Positions 43,259-51,487 of a stretch of DNA of 64,000 nucleotides are shown one piece after another. The notes under the pieces are model-generated. The model ran no database searches, had not been told where the DNA came from, and saw only the letters and a program-made list of their open reading frames with translations. Positions within the stretch are counted from its first letter, which is position 1. Each line of letters opens with the position of its first letter. This DNA comes from Bradyrhizobium sp. (GTDB lineage: Bacteria > Pseudomonadota > Alphaproteobacteria > Rhizobiales > Xanthobacteraceae). The DNA lies in assembly GCF_004799405.1 (NCBI RefSeq), contig NZ_SSMW01000002.1, positions 1 to 64,000 on the forward strand. The letters run 5' to 3'. A program made the translations under genes and the position numbers.

Positions 43259-46018
43259 ATGCCTGACATGACGTCGATCGATCCCACGCAGAGTTTGTCA
43301 TCGGGCCGCGCACCGCGCGGACCCGTGGGCACCACGCGCACGACCTGCCCCTACTGCGGCGTCGGCTGCGGCGTGCTCGCGACGCCGGATCGCGGTGGAG
43401 GTGCGGCGATCGCCGGCGATCCGGAACATCCCGCCAATTTCGGACGGCTATGCTCGAAGGGCTCGGCGCTCGGCGAAACACTCGGGCTTGAAGACCGGCT
43501 GCTCCATCCGATGATCCGCTGCAGCAAGGGCATCATGGAGCGGGTGGCCTGGACCGATGCGCTCGATCACGTCGCGCATCGTTTCAAGCATATCGTCGCG
43601 CGCGATGGCCCGGATTCGGTGGCGTTCTATCTCTCCGGCCAGTTGCTGACGGAAGATTATTACGTCGCCAACAAGCTGATGAAGGGGTTCATCGGCAGCG
43701 CCAATGTCGACACCAATTCGCGGCTGTGCATGGCCTCTTCGGTCGCCGGCCACCGCCGCGCGTTCGGCGCCGATACCGTGCCCGGCTGCTATGAAGATCT
43801 CGACCAGGCCGACCTGCTGGTGCTGGTCGGCTCCAACGCGGCGTGGTGCCATCCGGTCCTGTTCCAGCGCATGCTTGCCAACAAGCAGACGCGCGGCGCG
43901 CGTATTGTCGTGATCGATCCGCGGCGGACCGACACCGCCGGGGATGCCGACCTGTTTTTGGGATTGAAACCGGGCACCGACACCGCGCTGTTTGCTGGAC
44001 TGCTGGTGCATCTCGCCGACAGCGCCGCGCTCGATCATGGCTACATCGAACGTCATACTTCCGGTTTCGACGAGGCATTGGCGCGGGCACGCGGCATCGC
44101 TGGCAGCGTTGCCGCGACCGCGCTGGCGACAGGACTTTCCGAATCCGATGTTGCCGGCTTCTTCCAGATGTTCGGCACTACGCCGCGCGTGGTCACGCTG
44201 TATTCGCAAGGCGTCAACCAGTCGGCGCAGGGCACCGACAAGGTCAACGCCATCCTCAATTGCCATCTCGCCACGGGCCGGATCGGCAAACCGGGCGCCT
44301 CGCCGTTTTCGCTGACCGGACAGCCCAATGCGATGGGCGGGCGCGAGGTCGGCGGCCTCGCAAACCAGCTCGCCGCCCATATGGCGTTCACGCCGCCGGA
44401 TATCGACCGGGTGCGCCGGTTCTGGAAGGCGCCGCGCATCGCCACCCATGAAGGGCTCAAGGCCGTCCAGATGTTCGAGGCGATCGCGCGCGGCGAGATC
44501 AAGGCGCTGTGGGTGATGGGCACCAATCCGGCGGTATCGTTGCCGGATGCCGACGCCGCGCGCGCCGCGCTGAAAAAACTCGAACTGTTCGTGATCTCGG
44601 AAAACGTGCGCTCCAACGACACCGTGAGCGCCGGCGCGCATGTGCTGCTGCCGGCGCTGGCCTGGGGCGAGAAGTCCGGCACCGTGACCAATTCCGAACG
44701 GCGCATTTCGCGGCAACGCGCGTTCCTGCCGGCGCCCGGCGAGGCCAGGCCGGACTGGTGGATCGTCGGCGAAGTGGCGAAACGACTGGGCTTCGGTTCG
44801 GCGTTCGATTTCAAATCGGCGGCGGACGTGTTTCGCGAGCATGCCGGCCTGTCGGCGTTCGAGAACAATGGCGGTCGCGATTTCGATATCGGCGCGCTGC
44901 AGTCGCTGTCGGACGAGGCGTTCGATGCGATGACGCCGGTGCTGTGGCCGATGCGTTATGGCGATATCCAGCCGCAGCAGCGCTTCTTTGCGGAAGGCGG
45001 GTTTTTCGCCAACGACCGCAGGGCGCGCTTCGTCGCGCCCGAGATTCCGGCGTTGCGGACCGAGACCACTGCCGGACGGCCGCTGCGGCTGAATACCGGC
45101 CGCGTCCGCGACCAGTGGCACACCATGACCCGCAGCGGCATGAGCGCGCGGCTGGGTCAGCATCTGCCGGCGCCGTTCGTCGAGATACATCCTGCCGACG
45201 CCTTGAGGTCTGGTGTCACCGACGACGGCTTTGCGCGCGTCGTCACCGATTACGGACAATGCATTCTCAAAGTTGTCGTGAGCGAGCGGCAGCAGCGCGG
45301 CATGCTGTTCGCGCCGATTCACTGGAGCGAGCAGAACGCGTCCGCCGCGCGCGTCGGTGCGCTGGTGGCGCCGTTCACCGATCCGTTTTCCGGCCAGCCC
45401 GAGAACAAGGCCACGCCGGTGACGATCGTGCCCTATGAATACGTCTTTCGCGGCTTCGTGCTGTCGCGCACCCACCTCGAATTGCCGCCGCATGTCTGGT
45501 GGACGCGAGTCAGCGTCACCGCCGGCTACGGCTATCTGCTCGCCGACAATGCCGACCTGGCGCGATGGCAACCATGGCTGCGATCCTTTGCCGGCAGCGA
45601 TCTCGCCGAATACCGGGATTTCGGCGGCGGGGTTTATCGCGCGGCGTCGTTTGCGGAAAACCGTATCGAGACCTGTCTGTTTGTCGGTCCAGCGCATGAC
45701 GCGGGCGACTGGGGTGTGGTCAGGAACCTGTTCGCTCAAGCTGCGCTCAGCGACGATCAGCGCCGCATGCTGTTGTCGGGTAAATCGACGGATGGGCTGG
45801 CCAGCGCCGGTCCGATCGTCTGCGCCTGTTTCGGCGTCGGCCGCGACACCATCTGCAATGCCATCGGCGCCGGCGCGCGCTCGGCTGCCAAGATCGGGTT
45901 GCAGTTGAAGGCCGGCACCAATTGCGGCTCGTGCATCCCGGAATTGAAGCGGCTGATCGCGCAAGCCGATGTGGCCACCCCGGATGCGCCACGCAGGCAA
46001 GCGGTGGCCGCGATCTAG
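43259..46018 (+). CDS. nasA: Assimilatory nitrate reductase, molybdopterin catalytic subunit with C-terminal [2Fe-2S] domain
   Basis: A cytoplasmic Mo-bisMGD enzyme of 919 residues that reduces nitrate to nitrite; it is called NasC in Bradyrhizobium. The N-terminal [4Fe-4S] ligands are C30, C33 and C37 in CPYCGVGC and C65 in NFGRLCSKG. The molybdopterin domains run to about residue 700, with LNTGRVRDQWHTMTRSG typical of NapA/NasA. A BFD-like [2Fe-2S] domain ends the protein: CACFG near 855 and CGSC near 892. It begins 12 nt after the FAD reductase. No nitrite reductase gene is in the window, so nitrite must be handled elsewhere. Confidence 0.95.
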   Translation: MPDMTSIDPTQSLSSGRAPRGPVGTTRTTCPYCGVGCGVLATPDRGGGAAIAGDPEHPANFGRLCSKGSALGETLGLEDRLLHPMIRCSKGIMERVAWTDALDHVAHRFKHIVARDGPDSVAFYLSGQLLTEDYYVANKLMKGFIGSANVDTNSRLCMASSVAGHRRAFGADTVPGCYEDLDQADLLVLVGSNAAWCHPVLFQRMLANKQTRGARIVVIDPRRTDTAGDADLFLGLKPGTDTALFAGLLVHLADSAALDHGYIERHTSGFDEALARARGIAGSVAATALATGLSESDVAGFFQMFGTTPRVVTLYSQGVNQSAQGTDKVNAILNCHLATGRIGKPGASPFSLTGQPNAMGGREVGGLANQLAAHMAFTPPDIDRVRRFWKAPRIATHEGLKAVQMFEAIARGEIKALWVMGTNPAVSLPDADAARAALKKLELFVISENVRSNDTVSAGAHVLLPALAWGEKSGTVTNSERRISRQRAFLPAPGEARPDWWIVGEVAKRLGFGSAFDFKSAADVFREHAGLSAFENNGGRDFDIGALQSLSDEAFDAMTPVLWPMRYGDIQPQQRFFAEGGFFANDRRARFVAPEIPALRTETTAGRPLRLNTGRVRDQWHTMTRSGMSARLGQHLPAPFVEIHPADALRSGVTDDGFARVVTDYGQCILKVVVSERQQRGMLFAPIHWSEQNASAARVGALVAPFTDPFSGQPENKATPVTIVPYEYVFRGFVLSRTHLELPPHVWWTRVSVTAGYGYLLADNADLARWQPWLRSFAGSDLAEYRDFGGGVYRAASFAENRIETCLFVGPAHDAGDWGVVRNLFAQAALSDDQRRMLLSGKSTDGLASAGPIVCACFGVGRDTICNAIGAGARSAAKIGLQLKAGTNCGSCIPELKRLIAQADVATPDAPRRQAVAAI

Positions 46019-46025
46019 CCGCCCC

Positions 46026-46043
46026 CGACCGTGCCCACGGTCG
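46026..46043. terminator. Perfect hairpin after nitrate reductase
   Basis: CGACCGTG and CACGGTCG form an 8-bp stem around CC, 8 nt after the nasA stop. There is no T run. It may be a terminator or 3'-end stabiliser for the nitrate operon. Confidence 0.4.
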
Positions 46044-46079
46044 ATTCCCCCGATCCAGCTTCTGAATCCGCCACGGATT

Positions 46080-46137
46080 GCTTTGCGGAGCCTGTCATCG
46101 GGCGCGCATTCGCGCGACCCGTTGGCTCGCAATGACC
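46080..46137. repeat. Probable dispersed repeat (GCGGAGCCTGTCATCGGGC type)
   Basis: The stretch GCGGAGCCTGTCATCGGGC, then GCGCGCATTCGCGCGACCC and GTTGGCTCGCAATGACC, matches my memory of a common Bradyrhizobium intergenic repeat and has an internal GGGCGCGC…GCGCGACCC hairpin. Only one copy is present in this window, so the call rests on recollection. Confidence 0.4.
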
Positions 46138-46166
46138 GGAACAGACGTGTAATCTGCAAGCTTGCG

Positions 46167-47024
46167 ATGGATAGCGAGGCAACTTTGAGGCGACAAGACT
46201 TCGGCAGTGGCGGCCCGCAGCTACCCGTGATCGGGCAGGGTACCTGGTATATTGACCGCGGCGATCGCAAAGCTGCCGTCGCCGCCCTGCGCCGCGGCGT
46301 CGATCTCGGCATGACCCATATCGACACCGCCGAGATGTATGGCGATGCGGAACTGGTCGTCGCCGAAGCGATCGCCGGACGGCGCGACGATGTTTTCCTG
46401 GTCTCGAAAGTGTTGCCGAGCAACGCCTCGCGGCATGGCACCATCACCGCATGCGAGCGTTCGCTGAAACGGCTGAAGACCGACCGGCTCGATTGCTATC
46501 TGCTGCATTGGCGCGGATCGTATCCGCTCTCGGAAACCGTTGCCGCGTTCGAGGAACTGGCCGACGTCGGAAAAATCCGAAGCTGGGGCGTCAGCAATTT
46601 CGACACCGGCGATCTCGACGAAATGCTCGCGGTTGCGGGTAAAGGCAGGATTGCCTGCAACCAGGTGCTCTATCATCTGCAGGAGCGCGCGATCGAGCAC
46701 GCGGTCATTCCATGGTGCGTGCAGCAAGGCGTCGCCGTGGTGGCCTATTCGCCGTTCGGTCACCATGACTTTCCGCAGCCGCGGAGCAAGGCCGGCGAGG
46801 TGCTGGAAGCAATCGCGAAATCCCATGGCGCATCGCCCCGGCAGATTGCCCTGAGCTTTCTGACGCGCGAACCCTCGGTATTCGCCATTCCAAAAGCCTC
46901 AAGCGAGGGGCACGCCGCCGACAACGCGGCAGCCGGCGAGCTTGTGCTCGGTGCTGACGACATCGCCGCGCTCGAGAAGGCCTTTCCCCGCGGTCCGAAA
47001 CCCCGCGGGTTGCCGATGCTGTAG
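46167..47024 (+). CDS. Aldo/keto reductase
   Basis: A TIM-barrel NADPH oxidoreductase of 285 residues from ATG 46167. The catalytic tetrad is visible: Asp and Tyr in THIDTAEMYGDAELVVAEAI, Lys in VFLVSKVLPSN and His in CYLLHWRGSYPL. The cofactor region IPKASSEGHAADNAAAGEL follows near the C-terminus. The frame is open upstream to 45969 inside nasA, but that part is not coding. It is related to 2,5-diketogluconate reductase-type enzymes. It stands alone after the nitrate operon; the substrate is unknown. Confidence 0.9.
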   Translation: MDSEATLRRQDFGSGGPQLPVIGQGTWYIDRGDRKAAVAALRRGVDLGMTHIDTAEMYGDAELVVAEAIAGRRDDVFLVSKVLPSNASRHGTITACERSLKRLKTDRLDCYLLHWRGSYPLSETVAAFEELADVGKIRSWGVSNFDTGDLDEMLAVAGKGRIACNQVLYHLQERAIEHAVIPWCVQQGVAVVAYSPFGHHDFPQPRSKAGEVLEAIAKSHGASPRQIALSFLTREPSVFAIPKASSEGHAADNAAAGELVLGADDIAALEKAFPRGPKPRGLPML

Positions 47025-47201
47025 TGAATTTCTCCAGGGTAAGGAGCGCCGCCCGAGATGGGGCGAATTGGGGGCAGCGCGGCGCTCTGCCGCGCCCAAT
47101 CGCGCATATCGGCTGCCTGTTTTCGGACCTTGTCGATGACGGCCAATTGTCGTTTTTTGGGCGCTCGCCCGATTCGATAATTCCTGCGCCCGAGCCCAAC
47201 C

Positions 47202-48191
47202 GTGACTCCTCCATCCGCCGTAGCCGCCCGGCTGCATAGCGCGCCCTTGCCTTTGCCCGAGAAAAAATCAGCCGACCGACCCGTGCCAGCGCGCGCCGAC
47301 CGGCCGTTCCGCGGCATTGCGCTGATCCTCGCCTCGACCGTGTTCCTCGGGGCCTCGGATGTGACGGCGAAATATCTGTCGGCGACGTTGCCGTCGATCG
47401 AGATCGCATGGATCAGGTTTTCGGTGTTCGCACTGATCATGGTTCCGGCGATGCTGCCGGGAACGCGATTATATGCCCTGCAGACGCAACGCCGCGGCCT
47501 GCAGTTGATCCGCGGCGCTGCACTTTTGGCATCGTCGCTGTTTTTCATTTCCGGCTTGCGGTTTCTCCCGATCGCGGAAGCCTCCGCCACCGGTTTCGTT
47601 TCGCCGCTGTTCGTCACCGCGCTGTCGATCTTCTTTCTCGGCGAACAGGTCGGCGTCCGCCGCTGGCTCGCGACCGCGGTCGGGTTGATCGGCGTATTGA
47701 TCATCCTGCGGCCGGGTTCCAGCGCATTTCATCCCGCGGCGTTCTTCCCGCTGGTGTCGGCGCTGGCCTGGGCCTGCACTCTGATCATGACGCGGATGCT
47801 GAGCGGCCGCGAACGCGCCATTACCACCATGACCTATTCGTCGATCGCGGGCGTCTGCATCATGTCGGCGCTGGTCCCGACGGTCTGGGTTGCGCCGAGC
47901 TGGCAGGCCATTGCCTTCGGAGTTTTCATCGGCATCGCCTCGACCGCGGGGCAGTGGATCGTCGTGCTCGCCTTTCGCTACGCCGACGCCTCCGTGCTGG
48001 CGCCGTTTTCATATTCGCAGCTGCTCTGGGTCAGCATCCTCGGATTCATCATCTTTGGCGAAGTGCCTGATATCTGGACCGTGACCGGTGCGGTTTTCAT
48101 CGTCGCCGGCGGTCTCTACACCGCACACCGCGAGCGCGTCAGGCGCTCGCAGCTCCTGGTGCTCCCGGCCGAGCCGTCGCCCAACCCGTGA
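47202..48191 (+). CDS. DMT superfamily transporter (EamA family)
   Basis: An inner-membrane protein of 329 residues from GTG 47202. After a proline-rich cytoplasmic tail it has about ten helices in two EamA repeats, the first opening GIALILASTVFLGASDVTAKYL and the second around AFFPLVSALAWACTLIMTRML. LRFLPIAEASATGFVSPLFVTALSIFFLGE is the usual end of repeat one. Members export amino acids and metabolites. It ends tail-to-tail with the Lrp regulator, 42 bp apart. Confidence 0.88.
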   Translation: MTPPSAVAARLHSAPLPLPEKKSADRPVPARADRPFRGIALILASTVFLGASDVTAKYLSATLPSIEIAWIRFSVFALIMVPAMLPGTRLYALQTQRRGLQLIRGAALLASSLFFISGLRFLPIAEASATGFVSPLFVTALSIFFLGEQVGVRRWLATAVGLIGVLIILRPGSSAFHPAAFFPLVSALAWACTLIMTRMLSGRERAITTMTYSSIAGVCIMSALVPTVWVAPSWQAIAFGVFIGIASTAGQWIVVLAFRYADASVLAPFSYSQLLWVSILGFIIFGEVPDIWTVTGAVFIVAGGLYTAHRERVRRSQLLVLPAEPSPNP

Positions 48192-48233
48192 TCGATCCAT
48201 CGTCGCCCCGTCGTTCGCCAGGACGACGGACGG

Positions 48234-48695
48234 TCACACCGGCAGTGCGATCGAATATTTCACCTGGCTCAGCGCAAAGCTCGACTCGATCGAGGCGATG
48301 CCGTCGAGCCGCGTTAGCTTGTTTTTCAGGAACGCCTCATAGGAAGACAGATCGGCGGCGACGACGCGCAACAAATAATCGCGGTTGCCGGTCATCAGGT
48401 AGCATTCCAGCACCTCGTCCCATTTCGACACCGCCTTGGCGAAACGGTCGAGATCTTCTTCCTTCTGCCGCGCCAGCTTGATCGAGATGAAGACGCTGAC
48501 GTGCAGGCCGAGCGATTTCTGGTCGACGGTTGCGATGTAGCGCGTGATCACGCCGCGCTCTTCCAGGCGTCTGACGCGGCGGTGGCACGGCGAAACCGAC
48601 AGGCCGACCTTGTCGGCGAGTTCCTGCATGGTGGCGCGGCTGTCGGACTGCAGCAGGCCGAGGATTTTGCGGTCGATGGCGTCAAGCGGCTGCAT
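48234..48695 (-). CDS. Lrp/AsnC family transcriptional regulator
   Basis: A regulator of 153 residues. The N-terminal helix-turn-helix is LDAIDRKILGLLQSDSRATMQELADKVGLSVSPCHRRVRRLEERGVI and the C-terminal RAM ligand domain runs from ATVDQKSLGLHVSVFISIKLA to the end. The start is ATG 48695 (MQPLDAIDRK); the longer frame above it covers the intergenic region. It is divergent from the 2-oxoacid dehydrogenase gene with about 135 bp between, and is likely its amino-acid-sensing controller, as mdeR is for mdeB in Pseudomonas putida. Confidence 0.92.
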   Translation of the reverse strand: MQPLDAIDRKILGLLQSDSRATMQELADKVGLSVSPCHRRVRRLEERGVITRYIATVDQKSLGLHVSVFISIKLARQKEEDLDRFAKAVSKWDEVLECYLMTGNRDYLLRVVAADLSSYEAFLKNKLTRLDGIASIESSFALSQVKYSIALPV

Positions 48696-48830
48696 TGGAA
48701 CAAACTCGCGGTTCGGACGGTTGAAGCGGTGTTTTATACCAATAAATGCGGGTATGGAGCGAAAATTTGGGATTTCTGGTGCCGGCAGGCTGGTTAACAT
48801 CCTGCCGGATTCCTGCGTTGGAGCACCGCG

Positions 48831-51200
48831 ATGGCCATCGAACCCACACGCCTCGAATTGTTGTCCGCGCTGGCCCGAAAAGTGCTCTGGCTGTCGTCGT
48901 GGACCATCCATCACGCCAACCACATCCGGCCCAATGCCGACGGGTTGAAAGTCGGGGGACATCAGGCCTCGTCGGCCTCGCTCGCCACCATCATGTCGGC
49001 GCTATATTTCTCGGTCTTGAGGCCGCAAGACCGCGTCGCGGTGAAGCCGCATGCGAGCCCGGTGTTTCACGCCATCCAGTACCTGTTCGGCCGCCAGACC
49101 CGCGACAAGCTGGAGAATTTTCGCGGCTTTAACGGCGCGCAATCCTATCCATCGCGTACCAAGGATACCGACGACGTCGATTTCTCCACCGGCTCGGTCG
49201 GCCTCGGCGTGGCGCAGACATTGTTCTCCTCGCTGGTGCAGGACTACGTCAAGGCGCATGGCTGGATGAAGGACCGCCCCGAGGGGCGGATGATCGCGCT
49301 GGTCGGCGACGCCGAGATGGACGAAGGCAACATCTTCGAGGCGCTGCTGGAGGGGTGGAAGCACGGCCTGCGCAACACCTGGTGGGTGGTCGACTACAAC
49401 CGCCAGAGCCTCGATGCCGTGGTGCGCGAGGGGCTGTGGGAAAAATTCGAATCCATGTTCCGCAATTTCGGCTGGGACGTGGCGATCGTGAAATACGGCC
49501 GGCTGATGCAGGCGGCGTTCGCCGAACCCGGCGGCGAAGCGCTGAAACGCTGGATCGATGCCTGCCCGAACGCGATGTATGCGGCGTTGTGCTTTCAGGG
49601 CGGGGCTGCTTTCCGCAAGCATCTGCGCGACGAGATCGGCGATCAGGGGGCGGTGTCGCAACTGATCGACAGACGCAGCGACGAGGAATTGCTGGCATTG
49701 ATGTCCAATCTCGGCGGCCACGACATGACCAGCATGATCGAGGCATTCGAGTCGATCGACCACGACCGTCCGGTCTGCTTCATCGCCTATACCATCAAGG
49801 GTGTCGGCCTGCCGTTCCAGGGCCACAAGGATAATCACGCCGGGTTGATGACGGTCACCCAGATGGAGAAATGGCGCTCGGCGCAGAACATCCGGCCGGG
49901 GCATGAATGGGAAAAATTCGAGGGATTGTCGCAGCAACCGGCGGCACTGGAGGCGTTCCTGGCCGATGTGCCGTTCAACCGCGACAGCCAACGCCGCCTG
50001 ACCGCTGGGGTCATCGACGTGCCACAGCAGCTTTCGTTCAAGCCGTCACCGCAGATGTCGACGCAACAGGGTTTTGGCCTCGTGCTCAACGAACTTGCGC
50101 GCGGCGACAGCGAGTTGGCCTCGCGGATCGTCACGGCATCGCCCGATGTCACGGTGTCGACCAATCTCGGCGCCTGGGTCAACCGCCGCGGGCTGTTCGC
50201 GCGCGCCGAGAAGGCCGATCTGTTCCGCAGCGAGAAGATACCCTCGACCTTCAACTGGGATTTTTCGCCGAAGGGACAGCACATCGAGCTTGGCATCGCC
50301 GAGATGAACCTGTTCATCCTGATGTCGGCGCTGGGGCTGTCGCATGCCATCAACGGCGAACGGCTGCTGCCGATCGCAACCTTGTACGATCCCTTCATCC
50401 AGCGCGGGCTCGATGCGCTGAACTATGCCTGCTATCAGGATGCGCGTTTCATGGTGGCGGCGACGCCGTCAGGCATCACGCTGGCGCCGGAAGGCGGCGC
50501 GCACCAGTCGATCGCGACGCCATTGATCGGCATGGCGTTGGATGGGCTCGCCTCGTTCGAGCCGGCCTTTGTCGACGAACTCGCCGTCATCATGGGCTGG
50601 GGCTTCCGGCACATGCAGCGTGAGGGCGCGGGGGAGGGCGGCTCGGTCTATCTGAGGCTGTCGACCCGCAACTTGGAGCAGCCGCAGCGGATGATGACGC
50701 CCGATCTGCAACGCGGCATTACCGACGGCGCCTACTGGCTGCGCAAGCCGGGACCGAATGCCGAAGCTGTGATCGCCTATACCGGCGCGGTGGTGCCGGA
50801 GGCGATCGAGGCCATTGGGCTCTTGGGCGAAAGCCGCCGGGATATCGGCCTGCTGGCGATCACGTCGGCCGACCGGCTGCATGCGGGGTGGACCGCGGCG
50901 CGGCGGATGCGCCGCGACTGGCGCGGGTTGCCGCATCTCAGCCATATCGAAAAGCTGCTGATGCCGCTGCCGCGCGACTGCGGCATCGTCACCGTGATCG
51001 ACGGACACCCTGCAACCCTCGGCTGGCTCGGCAGCGTACGCGGTCACCGGGTGGAGGCGCTCGGCGTCGAGCATTTCGGCCAGACCGGCAGTATCGACGA
51101 GCTCTACCGCCACCACGGCATCGACGCCAACGCCATCCTCGACGCCGCCGAGAGCCTCACGGCGGGCGCACCGGTGCGGCACCGGAAGATGGCGGTTTGA
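48831..51200 (+). CDS. Homodimeric 2-oxoacid dehydrogenase E1 / transketolase family enzyme (MdeB-like)
   Basis: A thiamine-diphosphate enzyme of 789 residues, shorter than AceE (about 880). The N-terminal domain has NHIRPNADGLKVGGHQASSASLATIMSALYF and the ThDP motif GDAEMDEGNIFEALLEG…WWVVDYNRQ near residues 160-195. The pyrimidine domain has QHIELGIAEMNLFILMSALGLS and the C-terminal domain follows. AceE-like proteins beside an Lrp gene match MdeB of Pseudomonas, linked to 2-oxobutyrate from methionine. No methionine gamma-lyase gene is nearby, so the substrate is uncertain. Confidence 0.88.
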   Translation: MAIEPTRLELLSALARKVLWLSSWTIHHANHIRPNADGLKVGGHQASSASLATIMSALYFSVLRPQDRVAVKPHASPVFHAIQYLFGRQTRDKLENFRGFNGAQSYPSRTKDTDDVDFSTGSVGLGVAQTLFSSLVQDYVKAHGWMKDRPEGRMIALVGDAEMDEGNIFEALLEGWKHGLRNTWWVVDYNRQSLDAVVREGLWEKFESMFRNFGWDVAIVKYGRLMQAAFAEPGGEALKRWIDACPNAMYAALCFQGGAAFRKHLRDEIGDQGAVSQLIDRRSDEELLALMSNLGGHDMTSMIEAFESIDHDRPVCFIAYTIKGVGLPFQGHKDNHAGLMTVTQMEKWRSAQNIRPGHEWEKFEGLSQQPAALEAFLADVPFNRDSQRRLTAGVIDVPQQLSFKPSPQMSTQQGFGLVLNELARGDSELASRIVTASPDVTVSTNLGAWVNRRGLFARAEKADLFRSEKIPSTFNWDFSPKGQHIELGIAEMNLFILMSALGLSHAINGERLLPIATLYDPFIQRGLDALNYACYQDARFMVAATPSGITLAPEGGAHQSIATPLIGMALDGLASFEPAFVDELAVIMGWGFRHMQREGAGEGGSVYLRLSTRNLEQPQRMMTPDLQRGITDGAYWLRKPGPNAEAVIAYTGAVVPEAIEAIGLLGESRRDIGLLAITSADRLHAGWTAARRMRRDWRGLPHLSHIEKLLMPLPRDCGIVTVIDGHPATLGWLGSVRGHRVEALGVEHFGQTGSIDELYRHHGIDANAILDAAESLTAGAPVRHRKMAV

Positions 51201-51203
51201 TCT

Positions 51204-51325
51204 GTCGTCCCGGCGAACGCCGGGACCCACAATCCGTAGCGATAGTTGTTCTAGAAGGTCGCTATCGTCAGCGATAAAACGTGAGGACACGGGCGTCTGG
51301 GTCCCGGCGTTCGCCGGGGCGACGG
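51204..51325. repeat. Palindromic intergenic repeat, family C copy 1
   Basis: The left arm GTCGTCCCGGCGAACGCCGG with GGACCCA is inverted at the right as TGGGTCCCGGCGTTCGCCGG with GGCGAC. Each arm also folds on itself (CCGGCGAACGCCGG). A second, more divergent copy is at 62301-62429. The element lies between the E1 and aldehyde dehydrogenase genes. Confidence 0.8.
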
Positions 51326-51487
51326 AGCAGCGTCTTGCATCGGTCACACCAGCGACTTTAATATGCTGCGTCCGCTGCAGTGCGGTGTCCCGCATATGGC
51401 GGGTTCATTTTCCGGAGGTTTCGTGCAAGGATGCTTGCCGAACGCTCTGTTCCCCCTCCAATTGCCCCTGAAATCAAGAGGTTTACG

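Noticed and set aside
43448..46447. A 999-codon open frame antisense to nitrate reductase
   Set aside because: Long antisense frames arise from GC-rich third-position bias. It has no domain, is rich in R, H, Q and G, and the sense protein is unmistakable.
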